Assembly: GCF_019239235.1 (NCBI RefSeq)
Contig: NZ_JAAZTS010000006.1
Coordinates: 87,311-151,310 of the forward strand
Source of the DNA: Caecibacteroides pullorum
Lineage (GTDB): Bacteria > Bacteroidota > Bacteroidia > Bacteroidales > Bacteroidaceae
Length of the DNA: 64,000 bases
Direction: 5' to 3'
Below, piece by piece: positions 1 through 6,511 of this stretch. Every line of letters begins with the position of its first letter. The first letter of the stretch is position 1. Made by a program: the position numbers and the translations under genes. The notes under the pieces were generated by a model, which did not search any database, was not told the origin of the DNA, and worked only from the letters and a program-made list of their open reading frames with translations.

Positions 1-534
1 CATGGGTTGATTGGGAAACAGCATGCCAAAACCCAGCAGGATGGCATATACCGCTCCCGAAGCTCCTACCGTAGATGAGTTTAGCACCAGATTCAGGCTG
101 GCCATCGCAGGATCTACAAAATTCATGTTCGATTGCAATGCTTTAGATCCCTGTTCAAAAACGGCTTGGATTGCTTCCGGACTCATACCCGATTCGATGG
201 TGAAGTAGCGGACGGCTGTTACGGCTTCCTGTATCAGGCCAGCGCCAATACCGCAAATCATGTAGTAGGCCAGAAAACGCTTGGGACCCCATACCTGCTC
301 CAGGATGCGTCCGAACATCCATACGGCGAACATATTGAAGAAAACATGTGTGAAGCCGGCATGCATAAACATGTAGGTGATGAGCTGGCCGACATTGAAC
401 CGGTCGGATAATACAAAATGCAGTCCCAGGTAATCGGCAAGATCTATTCCATAGCTTTCGGCTACAAGCGTACCAAGAAACATCAGTACATTAATAATCA
501 GCAGATTTTTGGTAACTGTCGGAATGTTGTTCAT
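1..534 (-). CDS. Rhomboid-family intramembrane serine protease, cut by the left edge
   Basis: The reverse strand is open from an ATG at 534 to the window edge, giving 178 N-terminal residues; the C-terminus lies outside. Rhomboids cleave membrane-embedded substrates inside the inner membrane. Visible hallmarks are hydrophobic segments from about residue 10, the loop/helix motif HAGFTHVFFNM at 58-68 (His and Asn residues of the family), and the GASGAVYA motif at 157-164 with the catalytic serine at 159. The histidine of the Ser-His dyad should lie in the missing part. The start follows about 200 bp of non-coding DNA shared with the divergent HU gene. Family assignment is firm; the substrate cannot be predicted. 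Confidence 0.9.
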   Translation of the reverse strand, partial: MNNIPTVTKNLLIINVLMFLGTLVAESYGIDLADYLGLHFVLSDRFNVGQLITYMFMHAGFTHVFFNMFAVWMFGRILEQVWGPKRFLAYYMICGIGAGLIQEAVTAVRYFTIESGMSPEAIQAVFEQGSKALQSNMNFVDPAMASLNLVLNSSTVGASGAVYAILLGFGMLFPNQPM

Positions 535-653
535 ATAGAATTCTTTTGATTTATCAAGACTGCAAAAATACGAATAAATTCTGTTATGCAACAGGAAAAG
601 TGTATCTTGTTGATTCTTTTTCAGTTTTTGGGCTCTTTTTTCTTCTCTTTTTA

Positions 654-684
654 TTTGATATTCAGAATATTTGCTATATTTTTG
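654..684 (+). promoter_or_regulatory. Promoter of the HU gene
   Basis: Exact match to the Bacteroidetes primary-sigma promoter: TTTG at 654-657, 19-nt spacer, TATTTTTG (TAnnTTTG) at 677-684. The predicted 5' leader is about 55 nt. This argues for the ATG at 746 rather than a start inside the promoter. Confidence 0.75.
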
Positions 685-745
685 TGGGGACTGGCTCGGA
701 ATACTTTTCTTGTTAAACAATATACATTTCAAAAGAACTAAGGTT

Positions 746-1012
746 ATGAATAAGACTGATTTGATTGCTGCCATGGCTGCCAGTGGTGGAATGGCGAAGG
801 CGGATGCTGCAAAGGCTTTGAATGCATTTATGGAGGCAGTGGCCGATGCGTTGAAGAAGGGCGATAAGGTGACTTTGGTGGGATTTGGGACTTTTTCGGT
901 GACTGAGAGGGCGGCTCGTACAGGAGTTAATCCGGCTACGAAGCAGATGATTGAGATTCCGGCGAAGAAAGTTGTCAAATTTAAGGCAGGTTCGGAATTA
1001 TCGTTCGACTGA
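746..1012 (+). CDS. HU-family DNA-binding protein
   Basis: An 88-residue protein of normal HU/IHF length. HU dimers bend and wrap DNA in the nucleoid. It begins MNKTDLI, has the alpha-helical dimerisation half, then GFGTFSV (46-52) and the beta-arm region with RTGVNPAT (58-65), where the Asn-Pro pair intercalates DNA. It ends in the usual KFKAGSEL segment. An upstream in-frame TTG at 671 would overlap the promoter, so the ATG at 746 is preferred. It is monocistronic, between a divergent rhomboid gene and argS. Confidence 0.95.
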   Translation: MNKTDLIAAMAASGGMAKADAAKALNAFMEAVADALKKGDKVTLVGFGTFSVTERAARTGVNPATKQMIEIPAKKVVKFKAGSELSFD

Positions 1013-1160
1013 TAAAGGTATTTATTGGATCGTATCGTTTTTTAGGGAAATATGGGTTGCTGGCTTGTTCGCGGTTCTTTCTGTGGAGGGCTTGTGACCC
1101 ATTCTTGTTTGAGGGTTAGGGTGCGCTTATATGGGAAAGCTTGAAAACTTCGTTTTCCGC

Positions 1161-1191
1161 TTTGCGCTTCTCTCGGTTTGCACTATCTTTG
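1161..1191 (+). promoter_or_regulatory. Promoter of argS
   Basis: TTTG at 1161-1164, 19-nt spacer, TATCTTTG at 1184-1191: a perfect Bacteroidetes promoter about 22 bp before the argS start codon, implying a very short leader. Confidence 0.75.
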
Positions 1192-1213
1192 CAGCAGGAA
1201 ATAATTAGAAACT

Positions 1214-3034
1214 ATGGATATACAACAGAAACTGGTAGCGTCCGTCATCAGCGGACTGAAAGCACTCTATGGGCAGGATGTGCCTGCCGCACAGGTGCAG
1301 TTGCAGAAAACCAAGAAAGAATTTGAAGGACATCTGACGCTGGTTGTGTTCCCCTTCCTCCGCATGTCGAAGAAGGGACCCGAGCAGACGGCGCAGGAAA
1401 TCGGTGAATATCTGCTGGCAAACGAGCCTTCACTCGTGGCCAAGTTCAACGTCATCAAGGGCTTCCTGAACCTCACCATTGCTTCGTCGGCATGGATCGA
1501 GCTGCTCAACGGCATTCAGGCTGATCCGCACTACGGATTGACTGAAGCTACAGATCAGTCGCCGCTGGTGATGATCGAGTATTCGTCGCCCAACACCAAC
1601 AAGCCTCTCCACTTGGGGCACGTGCGCAACAACCTGTTGGGTAACGCCTTGGCCAACATCATCGCCGCCAACGGCAACCGTGTGGTGAAGACCAACATCG
1701 TGAACGACCGCGGTATTCACATCTGCAAGTCCATGCTGGCTTGGCTGAAGTATGGCAACGGTGAGACGCCCGAGTCGAGTGGCAAGAAGGGCGACCACCT
1801 CATCGGCGACTACTACGTAGCTTTCGACAAACATTTCAAGGCTGAAGTGAAGGAGTTGATGGCCAAGTATCAGGCCGAAGGCATGAACGAGGAAGAAGCC
1901 AAGGCTAAGGCAGAAGCCGAATCGCCCCTGATGAAGGAAGCTCGCGAGATGCTCGTGAAGTGGGAGGCTGGTGACCCTGAGGTACGTGCCCTGTGGCAAA
2001 AGATGAACGACTGGGTATATGCCGGCTTCGACGAGACTTACAAGATGATGGGTGTCAGCTTCGACAAGATATACTACGAATCGAACACATACTTGGAAGG
2101 CAAGAAGAAAGTGCTCGAAGGACTGGAGAAAGGTCTTTTCTACCGCAAGGAAGACGGCTCCGTGTGGGCCGACCTGACGGGCGAAGGCCTCGACCACAAG
2201 CTGCTGCTCCGTGCCGACGGTACGTCGGTCTACATGACGCAGGACATCGGTACGGCCGAACAGCGTTTCTCCGACTATCCCATTGACAAGATGATCTACG
2301 TGGTGGGCAACGAGCAGAACTATCACTTCCAGGTGCTGTCCATCCTGCTCGACCGTCTGGGCTTTGAGTGGGGCAAGAGCTTGGTACACTTCTCCTATGG
2401 TATGGTGGAACTGCCCGAAGGCAAGATGAAGAGCCGTGAGGGTACGGTAGTCGATGCCGACGACCTGATGGAGGAGATGATCAACACCGCCAAGGAAACC
2501 AGTGGCGAGCTGGGTAAGCTGGACGGTCTGACGCAGGCCGAGGCCGACGACATCGCCCGCATCGTAGGTTTGGGTGCGCTGAAGTATTTCATTCTGAAGG
2601 TAGATGCCCGCAAGAACATGACGTTCAACCCCAAGGAATCCATCGACTTCAACGGCAATACCGGTCCTTTCATCCAATATACTTACGCCCGCATCCAGTC
2701 CGTCCTGCGCAAGGCGGCCGAAGCAGGCATTGTTATCCCCGAACAGCTTCATTCGGGCATTGAACTGAGTACGAAGGAAGAAGGTTTGATTCAGATGCTG
2801 GCCGACTTTGCCGGCGTGGTGAAGCAGGCAGGCGAGGACTACAGTCCTTCAGGCATTGCCAATTACTGCTACGACCTGGTGAAGGAGTACAACCAGTTCT
2901 ACCACGACTTCAGTATCCTGCGCGAGGAGAATGCCGACGTCAAGGTGTTCCGTCTCGCCCTGTCGCGCGAGGTGGGCAAGGTAGTCCGTCTGGGCATGGG
3001 ACTGCTGGGTATCGAAGTTCCCGAACGTATGTAA
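1214..3034 (+). CDS. argS: Arginyl-tRNA synthetase
   Basis: A 606-residue class I aminoacyl-tRNA synthetase that charges tRNA-Arg with arginine using ATP in the cytoplasm. Visible in order: an N-terminal additional domain (about 1-100), the signature SSPNTNKPLHLGH ending at 136 (the HIGH motif reads HLGH at 133-136), the NIVNDRG motif, the KMSK-like loop read as KMKSR at 404-408, and a helical anticodon-binding C-terminus. The last is preceded by a FNGNTGPFIQYTYARI segment typical of ArgRS. Codon use is GC-rich, as in other highly expressed genes here. A strong terminator follows. Confidence 0.97.
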   Translation: MDIQQKLVASVISGLKALYGQDVPAAQVQLQKTKKEFEGHLTLVVFPFLRMSKKGPEQTAQEIGEYLLANEPSLVAKFNVIKGFLNLTIASSAWIELLNGIQADPHYGLTEATDQSPLVMIEYSSPNTNKPLHLGHVRNNLLGNALANIIAANGNRVVKTNIVNDRGIHICKSMLAWLKYGNGETPESSGKKGDHLIGDYYVAFDKHFKAEVKELMAKYQAEGMNEEEAKAKAEAESPLMKEAREMLVKWEAGDPEVRALWQKMNDWVYAGFDETYKMMGVSFDKIYYESNTYLEGKKKVLEGLEKGLFYRKEDGSVWADLTGEGLDHKLLLRADGTSVYMTQDIGTAEQRFSDYPIDKMIYVVGNEQNYHFQVLSILLDRLGFEWGKSLVHFSYGMVELPEGKMKSREGTVVDADDLMEEMINTAKETSGELGKLDGLTQAEADDIARIVGLGALKYFILKVDARKNMTFNPKESIDFNGNTGPFIQYTYARIQSVLRKAAEAGIVIPEQLHSGIELSTKEEGLIQMLADFAGVVKQAGEDYSPSGIANYCYDLVKEYNQFYHDFSILREENADVKVFRLALSREVGKVVRLGMGLLGIEVPERM

Positions 3035-3068
3035 GCCGTAGTGCTTATTTGATATAGTTTTCAGCAGG

Positions 3069-3099
3069 GAGGGTGTGCGGATAGCACACCCTCTTTTTT
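3069..3099 (+). terminator. Intrinsic terminator of argS
   Basis: Perfect 10-bp stem (GAGGGTGTGC / GCACACCCTC) with a 5-nt loop, followed directly by six T on the plus strand. Confidence 0.9.
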
Positions 3100-3105
3100 C
3101 TTGTT

Positions 3106-3558
3106 TTAAATGTTGCTCTTAGGATTGCAGACTGATAGTATTTCTTGGTACACTTGTCTGGTTTCATCTGGTTTCTTGCGGTTGAAGAATGCGGGTACAC
3201 CTGTTTTGCAACGGATGTGAATAAATGGTGGAGTGCCATTTCGTAAAAAAAGAAAGCATTTTTCTCCGTTTCCCAGCATGAAGTATCCTGTATTGATTCC
3301 TTTGAACGAGGATCCGTTCAGTCGGAAGGATACAGGTGGCATTTTGTCTATTAAGGATACCTCGGCAATGTCGGAGGTCGGAATTTGGATTGCATCTCCT
3401 CCTTCCAGTGTGATTGTTTCTTGGCTTATAGTAACGTTATCTAAGTGAGTCATATTGAAAGGCCCTACTATCCCCCAGAATATCCCTGCCAGCAGGATTG
3501 CTAAGAAAAGAACGATTGCCTGGTCTCTACGTTTTTCTGTTTTGAATAACTTCTTCAT
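3106..3558 (-). CDS. Small membrane-anchored protein of unknown function
   Basis: A 150-residue protein starting MKKLFKTEKRRDQA. After a basic N-terminus there is one transmembrane helix (about 16-36), then a beta-rich domain without cysteine-based motifs. Residues about 45-130 could be a small PH-like or immunity-protein-like fold, but nothing in the sequence settles it. The longer reading frame begins inside the upstream gene, so the ATG at 3558 is preferred. It lies 23 bp behind the DUF6624-like gene, probably in the same transcript. I do not recognise a function. Confidence 0.7.
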   Translation of the reverse strand: MKKLFKTEKRRDQAIVLFLAILLAGIFWGIVGPFNMTHLDNVTISQETITLEGGDAIQIPTSDIAEVSLIDKMPPVSFRLNGSSFKGINTGYFMLGNGEKCFLFLRNGTPPFIHIRCKTGVPAFFNRKKPDETRQVYQEILSVCNPKSNI

Positions 3559-3581
3559 ATTGATTCTTTTTATTGTTTCTG

Positions 3582-4520
3582 TCAGATACCTTCTATGATA
3601 TAGTCTTGTTCTTGGGAGAAGGGTTTCAGCGTATGTGTCCATTCCTTTCCGTCGGAAGAAACCAATCGCAGGGACTGGATGTCTTCCTTTTTATCGGTTT
3701 TGAACATGAGGAGGCCGTCTTTGTCCGTTGTTCCTCTGTATTGCCGGTTAGCATAGATTTTTATGTTTCCCGTTTGGGGGCGGGAAGGGCTGGTTTTGAC
3801 CATCAGGATGAAGCCTCTTTCATTGTCCTCTAGTTCGAGCCAGCTGACCTCTTGCCGGGTTGTACAAGTGTCGGTTGGTTGGCTTTGGAAAGCGGAGAGG
3901 GCGGAGAGGGATGCGTCTGTTATGGTGGAGGTAAATGTGAATTTCCCGTTTCTGATTTGTACGCTCTTGGGAGCGATGCCGAGTGTCTGTAGCAAGGAGT
4001 CACGCTTGGCTTTGGGAAGCATGGGGAGAAAGATGTGTTTCCCGTTAGGGAACTCGGCGCTTTGGCTGCCAAAGGGTTGTGCCTTTCGTTGGTTGGCGTG
4101 GATTCTGTCCACATAAATCAGGTATTCGTAGTTCAGGATATGGCCCTTGCGGTAGTATTCGGTTACGAACGGCAGGTATTTGAGTTGAGTTTGGGAATCG
4201 GCATGTTGCAGCACCATGAAACAGGCTCTCCAGCTGCTGTCCGACAGGCCTTCAAGCCGGCCGTTGATGATGGAGTTGACGATGGGCAGGACTATCGATT
4301 GGTTGATGGAGTCGGTTCTGTCCCATTGGCGCAAATAGGCCTCCTTTTCTTTCGGGTCATGGCTTTGATTGTAATCGTGTCTCACTTTCTGGTCGTTGTG
4401 TAAGACTACTTTGAGCAGCGAGTCGATTGTGGCGGCTGGCCTTTGTTCTTGAGCCTTGGACGGATGGGAGCAAAAGGCAAGAAAGATCAATAGAAGCAAA
4501 GTGTTTATGAATTGTTTCAT
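3582..4520 (-). CDS. Secreted DUF6624-like protein
   Basis: About 312 residues: signal peptide (MKQFINTLLLLIFLAFCSHPSKA, cut near Ala-23), then a helical domain at roughly 25-160 resembling DUF6624. Its diagnostic features are a conserved QxDxxN-like stretch, a HAD motif and a C-terminal DRI...QPFGSQ. The C-terminal third is beta-rich and of unknown function. DUF6624 is itself uncharacterised. A -7 box at 4544-4551 would place transcription start at about 4538, which makes the ATG at 4520 more likely than those at 4538 or 4574. First gene of a two-gene unit with the small membrane protein. Confidence 0.7.
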   Translation of the reverse strand: MKQFINTLLLLIFLAFCSHPSKAQEQRPAATIDSLLKVVLHNDQKVRHDYNQSHDPKEKEAYLRQWDRTDSINQSIVLPIVNSIINGRLEGLSDSSWRACFMVLQHADSQTQLKYLPFVTEYYRKGHILNYEYLIYVDRIHANQRKAQPFGSQSAEFPNGKHIFLPMLPKAKRDSLLQTLGIAPKSVQIRNGKFTFTSTITDASLSALSAFQSQPTDTCTTRQEVSWLELEDNERGFILMVKTSPSRPQTGNIKIYANRQYRGTTDKDGLLMFKTDKKEDIQSLRLVSSDGKEWTHTLKPFSQEQDYIIEGI

Positions 4521-4543
4521 GACAGAATTATTTTTCATTACTA

Positions 4544-4575
4544 CAAATGTACAGAAATAAGCAAATACCTGCAAG
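4544..4575 (-). promoter_or_regulatory. Probable promoter of the DUF6624-like unit
   Basis: Reading the minus strand: -33-like CTTG (4575-4572), 20-nt spacer, TACATTTG (4551-4544), an exact TAnnTTTG -7 box. It leaves a leader of about 20 nt before the ATG at 4520. Confidence 0.55.
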
Positions 4576-4610
4576 CGCTTGAAGGCTTAATAATATCCCT
4601 CTTTACGCTC

Positions 4611-4756
4611 CTCAAGTTCATAGTTAGCCCGCTCAAGTCCATAGTTAGCGTCGTAAAGTAGGCTTTGGCATTTTCTTTTCTGCCAATCGTTTTCGGTAAA
4701 ACATCGTTTTCTCGTGTGTAAAGCATTGCTTTTTATGGGGGAAAACATCGTTTTCT
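4611..4756. repeat. Intergenic array of short direct and palindromic repeats
   Basis: Two adjacent 21-22-bp copies of CTCAAGTyCATAGTTAGC (4611-4631, 4632-4653) are followed by two identical 15-mers AAAACATCGTTTTCT (4698-4712, 4742-4756). The 15-mer core GAAAAC/GTTTTC can pair around an ATC loop. A partial third copy (ATCGTTTTC) is near 4686. No open frame spans the block. Together with the two features below it fills most of the 614 bp between the DUF6624-like gene and the PUL1 anti-sigma gene. Confidence 0.65.
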
Positions 4757-4875
4757 TAAAGGAATTTCATGAATGGGTGAAGGGTGTACAGACTTTTTGT
4801 GTTTCCTTTTAAATTGGTTTCATGCTTTCACGAGAGTATAAGCTGCTGTTTTACAGTGGATAATTGTGAAAGATA

Positions 4876-4897
4876 ATCCTTCACACCTGTGAAGGAT
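4876..4897. repeat. Perfect 10-bp inverted repeat
   Basis: Arms ATCCTTCACA and TGTGAAGGAT separated by only 2 nt. The near-symmetry suits a dimeric regulator site as well as a hairpin. No T-run follows, so it is not an ordinary terminator. Confidence 0.6.
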
Positions 4898-4904
4898 ATT
4901 TTTC

Positions 4905-5049
4905 TGTGACACCTTGACACCCTATATTTATAGAATCCACGCGCGCGCGGGCGAGAGTGACTGTTAATTCTAATTTAACATTAACAGTTGAGTAGTGAAT
5001 TTGTTATTTATATAATAAAAGTTTGTTTTTTGCGTGACAAGGTGTCACA
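4905..5049. repeat. Inverted repeat pair flanking a 109-bp AT-rich segment
   Basis: Left arm 4905-4922 starts with TGTGACACCTTG. The right arm 5032-5049 contains its exact reverse complement (CAAGGTGTCACA, 5038-5049); over 18 positions 16 pair. The enclosed segment holds an alternating CG run (about 4937-4946) and then AT-rich DNA. It lies about 140 bp before the PUL1 anti-sigma gene. Confidence 0.6.
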
Positions 5050-5188
5050 CCCTTGTTGAAATTGTCTATTTGGATGATTCCTTGTAGCTGGCTTTCAGCG
5101 TTTTGCGATTTTTTACAAAGAAATCTTCAAAAATAGGATTAGGTTTTTCTCTCCTGTCCGTCTTTATAACAGAACGAAATCTGAAATT

Positions 5189-6271
5189 ATGCAGAATCAA
5201 GACCCCATAGAAGAAGCACGGCGCCATCCGTTGGTATCCTACTTCAAGTCTCGGGAAAAGGAAGTGCCCGAGGAAGAGATCGACCGACGCTGGAACGATC
5301 TGGCTCGCCGCTTGCAGCGTGAATCCGCTCCCCGTCGGAGTAAGGTGTGGCGCTTGTATGCCGAAGTGGCCTGTGCGGCCGCTTTGTTGGCGGGTGTGCT
5401 TTGGTGTGGAAAACTCTATATGGACCGTCAGTCCCATTCTTTGGAACAGGCTATTGCCCAGCTTGACCAGTGTTCCATCGATACGGCCAGTCAGGTGCTG
5501 CTTATCACTCATGCCGAACAGCGTATCGAAGCCGGTAAGAATGCCCGCATAGCCTATTCGGAGAAAGGTAAGGTTTCGGTGAACCAGCGCCAGGTGAAAG
5601 AGGCTCCACAGAAGTTGGAATACAACCAGCTGATTGTGCCCAAGGGCAAGTCGTCCCAGCTGTTACTGGCCGATGGAACTTCGTTGTATGTCAATGCCGG
5701 TACGAAAGTGGTCTATCCAAGCGTATTTGCAGGCAAGACCCGTGAAATCTATGTGGAAGGCGAAATCTATATCGACGTCAAGAAGAATACAGAGCAGCCG
5801 TTTATTGTCAAAACTCCCGGCTTCGATATTCGTGTGACGGGTACAGCCTTCAACGTGAATGCCTATAAGTCGATGAGCGAGTCGGAAGTGGTGCTGGTGC
5901 GTGGTTCCATCATTGTGACCGACCATGCCGAGCGTGAAACAGCTGTGAAACCCAATGAACTTCTTCGCCTGACCGACGGTGTGGCCCGTTCCAAACGTCA
6001 GGTCGATGCTTCTGAATATACAGCTTGGACACAAGGATATTTCCCTTTGCAGGGACGCAGCATGGAAAGCATTCTTCAGCGCTTGTCGTTCTATTACGGT
6101 TGTGACCTGACTTGTGATCCTTCTGTCAAAGACTTGTCGCTACAGGGTACCATTGATATGAGCGTTCCCCTTCCCAAGGTGCTCGAACGAATTGCTAAAA
6201 TACATCCCATCGGCATTCGCCAGACGACCGATGGTTACCATTTGTTTATAACCCCAAATACTAATCTTTAA
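5189..6271 (+). CDS. FecR-like anti-sigma factor of PUL1
   Basis: A 360-residue inner-membrane anti-sigma protein. The N-terminal cytoplasmic part (1-55) should hold an ECF sigma factor. One transmembrane helix lies at about 58-75. The periplasmic FecR beta domain spans roughly 145-250 (from YNQLIVPKGK through GTAFNVNAY to VLVRGS), and the C-terminal DUF4974 at about 280-355 contacts the STN domain of the partner SusC. In such systems glycan import by SusC releases the sigma factor. The gene precedes susC by 215 bp. Oddly, no sigma gene lies beside it; candidates are at 31205-31741 or 36251-36883. Confidence 0.92.
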   Translation: MQNQDPIEEARRHPLVSYFKSREKEVPEEEIDRRWNDLARRLQRESAPRRSKVWRLYAEVACAAALLAGVLWCGKLYMDRQSHSLEQAIAQLDQCSIDTASQVLLITHAEQRIEAGKNARIAYSEKGKVSVNQRQVKEAPQKLEYNQLIVPKGKSSQLLLADGTSLYVNAGTKVVYPSVFAGKTREIYVEGEIYIDVKKNTEQPFIVKTPGFDIRVTGTAFNVNAYKSMSESEVVLVRGSIIVTDHAERETAVKPNELLRLTDGVARSKRQVDASEYTAWTQGYFPLQGRSMESILQRLSFYYGCDLTCDPSVKDLSLQGTIDMSVPLPKVLERIAKIHPIGIRQTTDGYHLFITPNTNL

Positions 6272-6404
6272 AAAGCACAGACTGCCTATGAGAAAGGAAA
6301 TATGAAATGCACACATCTGACAGGAGAAACCCAAGGTTTGGTTCTGTCTATTTAATCTTATACAAAAACTTTTTATTAACCCTTATGGCAGAGTCTCACT
6401 CCAT

Positions 6405-6475
6405 AAAAAAGCCCGGACAACCCCCATTGTCCGAGCCCTTAAAGTGTGATACTTAGCTGTAAGTATCTAATCAAT
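6405..6475 (-). ncRNA. Candidate cis-antisense small RNA to the susC leader
   Basis: Read on the minus strand, a promoter (6511-6480) would start an RNA near 6475. The RNA would contain a perfect 8-bp hairpin (GATACTTA / TAAGTATC, 6448-6467) and a linker. It ends in an intrinsic terminator: stem TTGTCCG/CGGACAA at 6433-6414 with flanking pairs, then six U (6410-6405). The length of about 70 nt and the position just upstream of and antisense to susC match the DonS type of PUL-associated antisense RNA known from Bacteroides fragilis. Expression is inferred. The same hairpins also fold in the susC leader on the plus strand. Confidence 0.6.
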
Positions 6476-6479
6476 CATG

Positions 6480-6511
6480 CAAAAATATGGATTTTTCTGT
6501 AAGAAAACAAC
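6480..6511 (-). promoter_or_regulatory. Promoter for the antisense RNA, overlapping the susC start codon
   Basis: Minus-strand GTTG (6511-6508), 20-nt spacer, TATTTTTG (6487-6480): one mismatch from the Bacteroidetes consensus. It covers the first codons of susC, so antisense transcription would start just upstream of the susC AUG. Confidence 0.55.

Noticed and set aside
1430..2752. 440-residue open frame on the minus strand inside argS
   Set aside because: It is fully antisense to a certain gene, has no family features, and arises from GC-rich codon bias.
4905..5049. Insertion-sequence ends
   Set aside because: The 109-bp interior is far too short for a transposase and no target-site duplication is visible; a MITE cannot be fully excluded.
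6405..6436. Terminator of the PUL1 anti-sigma gene on the plus strand
   Set aside because: The plus strand after the stem reads CCCTT rather than a T-run, whereas the minus strand has T6, so the terminator faces the other way.
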